A stretch of 64,000 nt of DNA. Origin: Euonymus europaeus (Eukaryota; Streptophyta; Magnoliopsida; Celastrales; Celastraceae). This document shows, piece after piece, positions 45,190 through 56,199 of this stretch. The DNA lies in NCBI GenBank assembly GCA_963580455.1, contig OY756966.1:21331001-21395000 (forward strand), written 5' to 3'. The translations under genes and the position numbers were made by a program. The notes under the pieces were generated by a model that was not told where the DNA came from, searched no databases, and saw nothing but the letters and a program-made list of their open reading frames with translations. Numbering within the stretch: the stretch's first letter is position 1; every line of letters begins with the position of its first letter.

Positions 45190-45780
45190 ATTGTTTAACT
45201 GTATGGTTCCTTCGTGTGTCACCTCCAACAAATCTCATGCAGCTTGACAAATTCAATTTTGTTGATTATGAGAATATTGCAGCAAAAGTTGGTGACACAT
45301 TCTATCTTACAGGTAAATATCTACAATATACGAGCAAGACTTTCCTTTCACTGTGATTAAATGTATACATTTGACAATTTGAGAAATCCAACTTAATGTC
45401 ACTTCTCTACACAACTCAATTTTCAAAAGTCATTGGCTATGTTACCGGAATCGACCACCTTGGAAAGATAAAAATTGGTGAGAGAATGGTTGATTATAAG
45501 AAAATGCATTTGCAAGATCAAATGTACAACACACTCACACCAAATTTAAACTTCAATGCACAATTTCCTTATATAACATCTTCAAAAAATTTCATATTTT
45601 AGGTTCAACAAATTGTCTGTTACCTTATGGGGAAGCATTGCAATACATTTGGATGAAAATGAACTCATCAATCAATCAAAGCAAATCTCCATCATTGTCA
45701 TCCTCACCGGAATGGTTGTGAAAAAATATGAAGATATTATCTTATTCATGCAACTATATCTCATCATCTAATAGTATAAT
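45190..45780 (+). pseudogene. RPA1-like OB-fold gene fragment, decayed
   Basis: Three exon-like pieces read in sequence. The first, 45220-45312, is FVDYENIAAKVGDTFYLTG ending at a GT donor. The second, about 45390-45520, is SKVIGYVTGIDHLGKIKIGE. The third, from 45603 after a ttttag acceptor, is KLSVTLWGSIAIHLDENELI. The DVIG.V.G and VTLWG blocks are the signature of replication protein A large-subunit DNA-binding domains, which in plants also travel with Helitrons. Weaker similarity (FRQKFDNESHSIIQF) continues to about 45940. No Helitron ends or helicase were seen. Only one OB domain is present, so it is a fragment. Confidence 0.6.
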
Positions 45781-45999
45781 TATTACAATTTCTCCAACAT
45801 AGAATCAATTTATTAGTTGTAGGAAGTCCTACCTTGACAACCACTTCTGCCACAAAAATACACGTGAATAATGACATTCCTAAAATGATAAATTTTCGTC
45901 AAAAGTTTGACAACGAATCACATTCTATTATTCAATTTATTTATAATATATTAATTAATTTTGCATTTAATAGTGCTAACACTTATGAATCATTTCTCT

Positions 46000-48062
46000 A
46001 AACCAATCACGTTTTGCAGAATACCTGCTACTCAACAAATTCTTCTTCCAGACATTGATGATCATGGTGCTGCATCTTCTGTACAAATGGGAAAAAATGA
46101 AATAAAAAAGATAATTGAACTTCTTGATCTATATACATTCCATCATCAAGTACTCTCTTATGCTAACTATTATACTATTCAACATGTTCTTGACAAACAC
46201 TCAATAAAGAAGAGATATTTTACTGACATATACTTTATAATCTTTATAGTTAATTAATAAAAGTATCTCTACATATGTTTTTATATATTGTACATTGGTG
46301 ACAAAGAAACCAACTGAAAATATGGAATCAAGGACTCTAATACTTGAAGTGAATATGTAAAGTGGTTCCAGATATCCAATGATACTCAAATTATTTTTAA
46401 AATTTTCATCTACTCAAGACTTGCATATTCAAGAACTCTTCTTCTGGTCTAAATGATTTAATTTTGTGGAAGTTTCCAGCAATCCTCTGAACATCCAAAA
46501 CACCATAGAACTGCTGAAAGTATCAGCAGATTTAGAATAGATTCTTTATAATTATTAAAAAACAAATTAATGGGAAAAAATTATGAGCACATGAATGGTA
46601 AGGAACGACCTCCTTCTCAAGTCAGTCATATTGTTAACTTAATCCCTAAGAGATTTAACTGATGGCAACCCTTTTGAATAAACAAAGAACCCATTATCCG
46701 AATATCCATTTCAGTTGTTTTGTTAAAAAATGAACCAAGTTTAATTTTTTTTTCTCTTCCAAAACACAGAAGAAACTTCCCTTTTCAGACAGAAACCATC
46801 ATCCAAATACTGAAGGGAGTCGTATTTCTAACTTAGCCCCTAAGAAATTCCAGAAGCAATTAAAAAAAGACTTATGAGGAATAAACAACAAGAACCCATC
46901 TTTATTTTCTGCAAGCATTTCAATTGTCATAAAACAGAAAAATAAAAAAATAAAAAAAGTTATTAGTTTACTCATTTGTTCAATTTCCTTTATAAGATAT
47001 TAATCAATTTCACAAACATCATATACCTAAAACATCACTTCTTTAGTCCTAACAATGATAGCTATTCTTTAACATATCAAAGTACGAACAAACATCAAGT
47101 TCCAAGTAAGAATAATTAAAAAAATATGTGAAAAAAATCAAAGAATCGGCCAAGACAAACTCTTAAGTCTCACCTTGTATCAAAAACACAATAAATATTT
47201 CTAAATTAGAAGATAATAAAGCCCGAGTGTAATACTATCATTGTGAACTTCATGTTCCTTTTCCACAAGATCAGAAAAGTATTCAGATCCAATTATGTGC
47301 CCATGATTGTTCACAAGAAGTTGTCATGAGTCTAATAGGGTCAGCAGCCAGAAAGCATGCAAAACTGGATAAAATGAGAAAATTCTAAAATATTCTCACC
47401 TTTCATATGTTTGTAACAAAATTCACTTCATGCTTATCCGACATGTCAATGGCATCCACACTTAACATTGCAAAGAGAACATTTAGGGGGAGAAAAGAAT
47501 AATTATTAGCCAATTATCATGAAAAGCTACCTTAGAAATGAAATGATCAAAGAACCATGAATGAAATGGCAGGTAATGTAAGAGATGGGAAATGGAGCAA
47601 TACCATCACAAGGAAAAGAAGGAAACATCATATTTATGTGAATTGAAAGAGTTTCCCTACGTTTCATGTCCACAGACATTTGCCAAGAACAGAAATAGGG
47701 TGTTGTATTATAAGCTCACAATAATTTTATACAGCCCTACAAAAGCATTGTTCTTAAAACTTGGTCTATTAGTATAAATGGCACAATTGCATGAAAATCA
47801 ATCGTCAATATCATTTATCATCACATTGAAGACTTAGCCTCAAGCTTGAGATCAGCATGTCAGCAAGAAGGATAAAGAAATGCAAATACATACTTAAGAA
47901 TTGCTTCAGCAAATACATACAATGAATGGGAAAATAAGCTGCACCAAAGCACATCATGTAAATTTAAGGAAATCATATGAGCAAACTGATCTAAGCTCTA
48001 GCAGAATATTAAATTTGTAACATCATATTAATGCAAAATGAGTCTAAGTAATATTAAATTAC
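46000..48062. other. AT-rich region, no supported gene
   Basis: No protein family or element ends were recognised. The part next to the isocitrate dehydrogenase fragment (47200-48060) was checked on the - strand for further exons of that enzyme, and none could be read. Confidence 0.45.
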
Positions 48063-48538
48063 CTTGCCCTCACATAACCACCACCACTTTTGACAGCATA
48101 AGTCACCATGTCATCAATGAGATGGTGTTCATACCTTCCAGGTTAAAATAAGTAAGCAAGAAACACAAATAACCTGCATTAATATTCAGTATAAACATAT
48201 TTCACCTACTCACCAGATCCCAGCTGCTTCATACTTCGATTTCCACTCAACCTCATAAACTTCTTGAAAAATATCCTTAAATCTTCATTGGATAAGCACA
48301 TGCATCCCCAAGTAGGTTGAAGAACAATGACCAAACCACAACATATTATGATGAAAGAATAGAAAGGACAGTGCATACCTTCCATCATATTTCTTTAGCA
48401 AATGCACGAATTGACTGCATTTCAAGTAACAGAAACAAAGAGAAGATCAGTGAGCCATACTAATCAACAAATTATATTCAGTTGCTCGATATTGGTCTCC
48501 AAAAGCATGCCTTCCAATGCATATATGATTTATCCAAC
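48063..48538 (-). pseudogene. NADP-isocitrate dehydrogenase pseudogene fragment
   Basis: Four exon-like blocks on the - strand match successive parts of plant cytosolic-type NADP isocitrate dehydrogenase. 48538-48476 reads [20 protein letters not shown]. 48422-48379 reads SIRAFA fused to KKYDGR with the residues between missing. 48275-48214 reads DIFQEVYEVEWKSKYEAAGI. 48134-48063 reads YEHHLIDDMVTYAVKSGGGY. AG acceptors and GT donors remain at most edges, so this is a genomic rather than a processed copy. The N-terminal exons, the middle of block two and the C-terminal region (DGDVQSD onward) are absent. No enzyme can be made. Confidence 0.85.
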
Positions 48539-49088
48539 CTACAACAGTAACAATGTTTCATAAAGCATTTAGAGAAACATTGAAATGAAGTCACATAAAA
48601 CCAGCTGAGAAAACAAATAAATTAAATAAAATCTACAATTATTTAGGCCCATAACATCAATTATCAACCAACTATACATAACCAGCATGCATAATAGAAT
48701 GAAACAAATATCCAAGCAGTAGCTATACAAAACAAAAATAATTCCATTTGGCCCACTAAAAAATCAACACGTTTATAAAATCCCAACACAAACACTTAAA
48801 TATGTTATACAAAATCCAAAAAAAAAAACCAATCAAGTCTAAAAGAAATCTCTCCATAAAAAACAAACTAAATAGGACAAAAAAATCTTAGATATTTCCC
48901 ACAACCCATCAACTAGGACCCATCTTTGACATAATGACTTTTCCTCCTCAAAAAATATGAAGCCCTCCAAGTTCCACGTGTATTCACAAACTCTCATCCT
49001 CATCTTTATCTAACTAAAAAATATAAGAAACTATCCTAATTACAACAAAAGGAACAATCATTGAAAAATACCCTCACCATCACAGCCC
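48539..49088. other. spacer between divergent fragments
   Basis: A-rich, no gene. A G-box core (ccacgtg) lies near 48975, upstream of the TATA-like box of the next frame. Upstream exons of the isocitrate dehydrogenase fragment were sought here and not found. Confidence 0.45.
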
Positions 49089-49202
49089 TATAAATAACAA
49101 CATACACACAAAAAAAACCCACACAATTCACCAAACCAACACAACTGAAAACAGAAAATGTTTTTCGCCAAAATCTCCCGATAGCTTATATTAGAAACTG
49201 TC
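49089..49202 (+). promoter_or_regulatory. TATA-like box and leader before the coiled-coil frame
   Basis: ctataaataac at 49088-49098 is a good plant TATA box. An A/C-rich leader without secondary structure follows. A short out-of-frame ATG frame occurs at 49159 before the main ATG at 49203. The arrangement suggests a once-transcribed unit. Confidence 0.45.
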
Positions 49203-49667
49203 ATGCAACAACTCCATAACCCTCCTCCAGTCTACAATCTCCAAACCACCAATGAAGACAACTACATAGCCAGCATAGAACTACCAATCACCAACACACT
49301 CACAACAACCAGCATGAAAATAACAGGAAGTCTAACACTACAAGAAGAAGAGGCAAAAGAGATGGCAGCAACCCAAGTTCTAGACATTCTCAAACAAAAA
49401 TTAGACCTCAAAGTTGATGATATCAACTACTTCTAGAATGAATACTACCAAGTACAACTGAATGAAGTTGAGCAAATTATTGACAGCAAAGAAGCGCAAA
49501 TTCATGCCCTCACAATGGAGAAAAATATGATGCGCGCAAGACTTAAAGAAGCAAACTCTGAAAAAGAAGCACTCAGCCAATACCTTCACACTACTCTCAC
49601 AAGGCTCCAAAGTGCCACAAGAAAAATAAAGAGAGTGAGGAGGGTAATGGCAGAGTTCTTCTGGTAA
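49203..49667 (+). pseudogene. unrecognised coiled-coil protein frame with one in-frame TAG
   Basis: The frame is open from 49203 to a TAA at 49665-49667, 154 codons, apart from a TAG at 49434-49436 (codon 78). Before the stop the product has a Thr/Asn-rich part and an EEEAKEMAATQVLDILKQKL helix. After it the frame continues in register as a charged coiled coil (QVQLNEVEQIIDSKEAQIHA, then LKEANSEKEALSQYL) ending in a basic RKIKRVRRVMAEFFW tail. Coding character on both sides of the stop suggests a recent nonsense change in a small gene. I do not recognise the family; the first half faintly resembles a double-stranded-RNA-binding fold, which is speculative. Confidence 0.5.
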
Positions 49668-52548
49668 GATGACCACAACAACCACCAGTTATTGTACATA
49701 AGAATAAAGAACAACAAGTAACCATCAAAGCCCAACTCTCTCATCGACAGAGTTAGAGGAATTTTGTATTTTGCCTAGGAGCCTATGTAAAAATACAACT
49801 ACGCGTCTAAGTCATGTGTGAAGTCATCCAGCAGATGACTGAAACTGTAAGAAACAAAGATTTTGTACTGCTAGCAACACTAATGTAAACTATAGAAATA
49901 TTTTCTGCTCTTCCATATGCACAATTTCAGACACTCATATCCACAATTTCCACCAGATTACATAAACAATAACCTTTAATACGAAAAAAGAAGAAAAAAC
50001 TACTAACAACAAACAACATTTAAACCACATTCAATAGAGAAACATTGACATACCTTGACTAAATCCCAACGAGCCAAACACATACGAGGTCATGCAACCC
50101 AAAAGCCCCTAATCTAGAAAAGAAACATATCAATTTCATTTTTGGGAATCCACTGCATTTTGCATCACCCTACTTGAATCATAGAAACCCAAAATCGACC
50201 ATGCGCTGCTGCAAAAACTCCATTTGCTCAGTCGCTACATGTGAAAGTCGAACCTCATAAGCACAACCTAAAAGAAAACAACAGAGCAGAGAGTTCTCTG
50301 TATTCTAAACTTTTTGGGCCTCAAAAACCCATAAACAAACATTTGGGCCAGAAACGAGGCGGGCCCAATTCTAGTTATTATAAAAATGTTAAAATATGTT
50401 AAATATTATTTTAATTTTTATAATAATTGTATAAAAATGTAACAAATACATAAATTATTTTTTTTTTTTTTGATAGTTGTATAAAAATATGTTAATATTA
50501 AAAAAATGTTCGAATAATGTTAGAAAATTTTAAATAATTTGTTAAATATTATTTTACATTTAAAAAAAATGTCAATTTGATTTATAAAAACTATAAAATT
50601 CATTTCTTTATTAATTTATGTTACTACCTCTGCATGTAATTAGTCACAACATTTGAAACAACATATATGTGTTTTCTACATAAGTAACCAAACACCCTCA
50701 GAATTTGAAATAATATATGTCAGCATTTATATTAACATAAATGTACTAGCATATAAGTCAAATTATATACTTTTGGCAAAATGATTTACCAAACACTACC
50801 GATATTTATCCATGATGAGCCAGGGTGCAACCCAAATTTTTGGGGCCAGCATTTGAAATAATATATGTCAGCATTTATATTAGCATAAATGTACTAGCAT
50901 ATATGTCAAATTATATACTTTTGGCAAAATGATTTACCAAACACTACCGATATTTATCCATGATGAGCCAGGGTGAAACCCAAATTTTTGGGGGTGAATT
51001 TCTGCCCACCCTGATGAGAGGATTGTTCTCATTTTTCAATTCAATAAAGTGCCTCTTTTCCATCAAGAATATAAATAATCTTGCAACCTATCGATAAAAA
51101 AGCGGTAGTGCTAAACATACATACACTGTTTGTACATAATGATACATAACTGATGTGTTATGCCTTTTAGGCATGTTGATTAGGTTTTTTATTTTAAAAA
51201 AAATGAAAGCCTAAAAATTTGAAAAGGCATAGAATGCTCCCACATTTTTTTGAAAAATTTTACATTTCAAAATTCAAATATTTTGTTAATATCTATATAA
51301 ATTCTCTCTCCTCTCTCTCTCTCTCTCTCCCCCTCCTCACACACTCTTTCTCTCTCTATATATATAGCAAATCAACGTCAAAATCCGGCAGCCATTTTCA
51401 CCAAAAAATGACTGAGTGCCTCAACTCAAGGAGTCAAATGGTGGTGGCGTTACACGGAGATGTCGCCGAAGTTGCTCGAATCGGCCACTTTTTTCTCACG
51501 ATGGATGTCATATTTTCTTTAGTTTAAGAGGCTGTTATTGGTACGGGTGTTATGAGTTTCGTTGTTTGAAGCTTTAAAGATCTTTTGGAAGTGGTGATAG
51601 CATCAACAGTGGCTGAACGGCGACCCTCAAAAGTTGTAAGTGACAATGTAATACGTCAGAGTGACAATGTAGTACGTCAGAGTGACAATGTAATAAGAAG
51701 TTGTTGTCATGCGTTCAATATATCTTATTTTTGAGTTTTCTTATCGATTTTAATGTTTTTAAGACCAGCTGTGTTGACATTGGTGATTGGATGTCAAAAT
51801 ATCGTTGTTGGTCAGTGAGGGAAACTAGTTGTGTTTTATCTAGTTTTTCAGATTTCTTATTGATTTTCAATTTTTTTAGACCATCTGTATTGCATAGTTT
51901 CATTGAGAGAGAGATGATGTAGTGTATCAGCACCTGTGCTGTTTGATATTATTTTACTTTGTAATTACATTGTTTTACATTTTTATTACATTATTTGATC
52001 TTTTATTACATTGTTTATGCTGAAAATTATAGTTAAATAGTCATTTTAGATGTTTTTTCTTTATAAGTCAATTACAATTAAATGATAATTTGATATGTTT
52101 TATCTTTACCTGTCTAATACATTGCGTTTTGAATTATTTGCACAATTTTTTTTAGCATTACAAAAATAATAGCTAAAAATGTCTTAAACAAGTGAGAAAA
52201 TACTAGATGAAGCAGTTGTTCGTCGTCAGATTTTTATTACATTATTTTCGTGTTAAAATTACATTGTTTATTATTGTCATGACATTGTTTTATCCTTTCA
52301 TATTGTTTGATGAGAAATATGTGATTTGAATGAGAGAAAATGAAATAGGAGAGACAAGTGGGAAAGAAGGAGAAAAGTATGGATAGAAGCCAAAAAGCAA
52401 AAAAAATTATGAGAGAAAACATGAAAAATGAGGAAAATAATAAATATATTTTTTGTTTATATTTATTTTATTTATGGTTGATAATTTATGTGGCATGGCA
52501 ACAGCATGCCACATGAATTATGGAAGTTTCTGGACAAAACTTATATGA
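49668..52548. other. AT-rich region with simple repeats, no supported gene
   Basis: Contains the 148-bp tandem duplication listed next and a (CT)n/(TATA)n run at 51306-51366. A short frame at 51407-51527 follows a TATA-like run but has no recognisable domain. Poly-T and poly-A blocks occur near 50457-50473 and 51190-51203. Confidence 0.45.
50704..50998. repeat. 148-bp direct tandem duplication
   Basis: The segment starting tttgaaataatatatgtcag at 50704 is repeated at 50852, through to acccaaatttttgggg. The copies differ at only a handful of positions (for example ttaacataa versus ttagcataa, and gtgcaaccc versus gtgaaaccc). The duplication is recent and non-coding. Confidence 0.9.
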
Positions 52549-54414
52549 ATGATTAGCATTTTCGTAAAAAAAGTGGCTTGGAGATGTGCAGTATTCATGT
52601 TCATGCCTAGAAGCAGGAATATCACAACCATAGTTGGTGACACACTCCTTTCTGTACTCGACTGCCACGAACCATTGTCTCTGCTTCATGTTAAGCAGAT
52701 TCACTCCATCATTGTTGCTTTTGGCCTCTCGAAAGACACTTTCTTGTTAACTAAACTATTTAATTTCTTCACGCTCTCTCCACAAAACGATCTCGCCTAC
52801 GCTACCCATTTCTTCCGCCAAATCAAGGGTCCCGGCATTCACCTATGGAACTCCATGGTCAGATGCTTCTCTACGAGTACTCAACATCACAGTTCTCTTG
52901 TTTGCTATGCGAGGATGCGCCAAGACGGTGTCTTCCCGGACAAGCACACATTCCCATTGCTTCTCAAGTCAATCTCAAAGGTGAGGAACGAGAACCCATT
53001 GCGGTTTTATGCTCATATTGTGAAGTTTGGGTGGGAATCTGACTGTTTCGTGGTGAATTCGTTGATTTCGGCGTTTGCGAATTGTGGGTGCTTGGACTTT
53101 GCACGCCAGGTGTTCGCTGAATGTCCGCAGAAGGATGTGGTCACATGGACTGCAATAATTGATGGGCATGTGAAGAATGGTTCTGCCATGGGAGGATTAC
53201 GGTGTTTCGTGGAGATGATTTCAACGGGTGTGAAGGTTGATGAGGTGACTGTTGTTAGTGTTCTTAGTGGCGCAGGAATGGTGCATGATATTTGGTTTGG
53301 GAGGTGCATTCATGGGTTTTTTGTGGAGCAAGGTAGAGTGAAGTCGGATGTTTATGTTGGTAGTGCTCTTGTTGATATGTACGCAAAATGTGGTTATCCT
53401 GATGATGCTTCCAAAGTTTTCTATGAGATGAGAATTAGAAATGTGGTTTCCTGGACCGCTTTGATAGCTGGTTATGTGCAATGTAATAGGTTTTGGAATG
53501 CCCTACTTGTCTTCCAAGAAATGCTGATAGAGGCTATCAAGCCTAATCATTCGACTTTGACGAGTGTTCTAACTGCTTGTGGACAACTAGGGGCTGTGGC
53601 TCAAGGAAGGTGGATCCATGGATATATATATAGGAAAAATTTAGAAATTAACTTGGCGCTTGGAACTGCTTTGATAGACATGTATGCTAAGTGTGGATGT
53701 CTTGATGATGCCTTATTGATTTTCGAGAAGTTGCCTTCAAACGACGTATATACTTGGACTGCCATGATTAATGGGTTGGCACTGCATGGAGATGCCTCAA
53801 GTTCCTTGAATTTCTTCTCAAACATGGTGAAGAACGGGATTCAGCCCAATGAAATTACCTTTATTGGTGTCCTTAGTGCATGCACTCATGGAGGTCTAGT
53901 AGACGAGGGACGTAAGTTCTTTCAATCAATGAGGCACAATTACCATTTGGAGCCTAACGTTGATAACTACGGTTGCATGGTCGATCTATTAGGTCGTGCA
54001 GGGTACTTAGATGAAGCAATCAAGTTGATTGAGGACATGCCTATGAAGCCTACTCCAGGTATATGGGGAGCTCTTTTTGGAGCCTGTATGATACACAAGG
54101 CCTATGAGCTAGGGGAATATGTCGGAAAGCATCTAATCAATCTACAACCCTATCATAGTGGCAGATACATGCTTTTAGCAAACTTGTACTCTAGAAATCA
54201 GAAATGGGATGCAGCTGCGCACATAAGGAAGCTAATGAAAGGTAAAGGCGTTGGTAAGATTCCCGGTGTTAGCTGGATTGAATTGAATGGTGTAATTCAT
54301 GAGTTCACAGCATTCGACAAATCGCATTATGAATCGAGTAATATATTTGAGATTTTGAATGCTATTATGGTCCAGTTGAAACCCCTTGGTTGTATTGTAG
54401 ACGATGATCTTTGA
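52549..54414 (+). CDS. pentatricopeptide repeat protein, PLS class, E subgroup
   Basis: An intronless 621-residue frame. PPR motifs run from about residue 95 to 500: VVTWTAIIDGHVKNG at 197-211; SDVYVGSALVDMYAKCG at 266-282; NVVSWTALIAGYVQCN at 298-313; LALGTALIDMYAKCG at 369-383; DVYTWTAMINGLALHG at 399-414; and EITFIGVLSACTHGGLVDEG at 435-454. The alternating P, L and S repeat types are plant-specific. Residues 500-565 (GIWGALFGACMIHKAYELGE, SGRYMLLANLYSR) form the E domain, and 570-610 (IPGVSWIELNGVIHEF) the E+ motif. There is no DYW domain. Proteins of this kind bind organelle RNA and specify C-to-U editing, often recruiting a separate DYW protein. The N-terminus (VKKVAWRCAV, few acids) fits an organelle transit peptide. 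The start is the first in-frame ATG; Met 17 and Met 19 are alternatives. Target RNA is not predictable here. Confidence 0.95.
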   Translation: MISIFVKKVAWRCAVFMFMPRSRNITTIVGDTLLSVLDCHEPLSLLHVKQIHSIIVAFGLSKDTFLLTKLFNFFTLSPQNDLAYATHFFRQIKGPGIHLWNSMVRCFSTSTQHHSSLVCYARMRQDGVFPDKHTFPLLLKSISKVRNENPLRFYAHIVKFGWESDCFVVNSLISAFANCGCLDFARQVFAECPQKDVVTWTAIIDGHVKNGSAMGGLRCFVEMISTGVKVDEVTVVSVLSGAGMVHDIWFGRCIHGFFVEQGRVKSDVYVGSALVDMYAKCGYPDDASKVFYEMRIRNVVSWTALIAGYVQCNRFWNALLVFQEMLIEAIKPNHSTLTSVLTACGQLGAVAQGRWIHGYIYRKNLEINLALGTALIDMYAKCGCLDDALLIFEKLPSNDVYTWTAMINGLALHGDASSSLNFFSNMVKNGIQPNEITFIGVLSACTHGGLVDEGRKFFQSMRHNYHLEPNVDNYGCMVDLLGRAGYLDEAIKLIEDMPMKPTPGIWGALFGACMIHKAYELGEYVGKHLINLQPYHSGRYMLLANLYSRNQKWDAAAHIRKLMKGKGVGKIPGVSWIELNGVIHEFTAFDKSHYESSNIFEILNAIMVQLKPLGCIVDDDL

Positions 54415-56083
54415 TGGAAATGGGGGTTAAGGTGAATTGTCTTTAGGTGCTGAAATTTAATGTGACGACGAAATCTGAGCATGATTACATGGTGATGATT
54501 TGTTGAAATACTACTTTGCTGCTGCAATATCACTGTAAGTTGCTTTCTTCACTACATCTTTTTACAAAATTCTATGTGCAGCTATTTATTACACTCTCAT
54601 CTGATGGAGAATAGGATTAAGTAGCTTTCGAGTAGCAATATCATGCTTGCAAGTGTGCAACAACTGTAATTGTGTTAGAAGTTTGAAGAAGCCAAAAAAA
54701 ATTGTTTCAAAAGAGAAACCAAACAATGAGCAGAAGGTGTTAGAAACTCCCCAAACAGATCTTGATCAGACTCTGGCACGATTCCCTATTAATGTAGATG
54801 CATATTTATGCAATAATGTTAGCTGTTTTGCAGGGGGCTCGGCTAGCATGGGAGACTACTTTATGGCTAAAGACATAATCTCCGTGCCAAAACTTTGTTC
54901 GATCCAGATGATCGATTTGTCCAATCCGGATTAAACTAAACTTGAACATAAGTTACATGTCCGTAACTAGGGTTCAAACACAAATTTTGTTTGATTTAAA
55001 ACCGAATTCTGGTCCAAACACAAAAATATTATCCCATTTAGTTGTTTGTACTTTAACTCAGATTAAATTATATTCTAATTTATTTGTCTAATCTGGATAT
55101 AGTGAATTAAGTATATATGAAAATACAAACCAATCCGGGTCTAGGAGTACAAATATCTCGTAAATACTCTTTATGGTCGGATTCGATCGACCCATATCCA
55201 AATTTTCACGAGCCCTATATCTGAAAGGTTATAATATGTGATCGGATTTAGTCTCGGCATTCTCACACGTTCCCTATTACTTTTGTGGCAAAGACATTCA
55301 TCTTAGCACTTTTCATGCTTCATTACATCTATGGGTTTGAAAGGCCTCTGGCATTTGGCGGCCAATTCCTTGGCAGATTCCACAGGATACCTTGTAATTT
55401 CTTCGCTCCGTGTCACTTTCATAAGGCAACCTCTGTCACAATTTTTGGGGTGCATTGACAAAATAAATTTTTGCATGTATTGATTGGTAGAGCTCATTCT
55501 GAAAGCTTGAATGTTAAATGTCACAAGTATGATTGGATTTTTTTATTTTTATTTTTATGAATACTATTATTGTAGTTAAACTACGCTCTAATTTATTTAT
55601 TTTTTTGAATGGGTCTTTGACCTGATTGCATTAAGTTATCCATATGATAATAGGTAATTAAGATCCATAGACATTTAGGTTACCATAAAAATGGATTACA
55701 ACCAATATGAACAAACAAAAACAAAAAAACCAACATGACCGTCACTAGATATTTTCGGATGACACCGTCTTACACTCAGTTCTTATCAGATAATCATTTA
55801 TTATTCTGTACTCACCGGTCTATGCTGAGAAATAGATATTAAAAAGAAAAAATACTCCACAAATTACAGCTTGAATCTACAGTGTGGATTCAAATTCTCA
55901 CAAATCTAAGTATCTCAGCACTAAAAGTTGATTATATGTTGTTGGAGCACCCCGAAACATCGATGATCGAAGATCCATGATGGATGAAAGAGATCTACAT
56001 CCGGAATAGAGAAACCTTGCAAAATCCTTTATTCAAATAAAAATATGAAAAATGTAAAAACCAGATCTAGATAAAGAAATGGT
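54415..56083. other. PPR downstream region, two unrecognised short frames
   Basis: The 3' untranslated region is probably in the first 150 bases. A + strand frame at 54647-54934 (95 codons) has a Lys-rich start and LDQTLARFPINVDAY. A - strand frame at 55303-55524 (73 codons) has cysteines and VESAKELAAKCQRPFKPIDV. Neither is recognised. Both have moderately protein-like composition and could be gene fragments, but support is weak. Confidence 0.35.
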
Positions 56084-56199
56084 AAATCCAACTCAAGGAG
56101 GAGAAGTGAAGGTGGAGAAGAGGGAAGGGAAAGTAGGAGGCAAATCCAACTCAAGGAGGAGAAGTGAAGGTGGAGAAGAGGGAAGGGAAAGTAGGAGGC
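56084..56199. repeat. 58-bp direct tandem duplication, purine-rich
   Basis: aaatccaactcaaggaggag begins at 56084 and again at 56142, and the copies appear identical through aaagtaggaggca. The unit is almost all purine on the + strand. Non-coding. Confidence 0.9.

Noticed and set aside
52845..53825. Several ORFs antisense to or overlapping the PPR gene
   Set aside because: Shadows of a strongly supported 621-residue coding frame.
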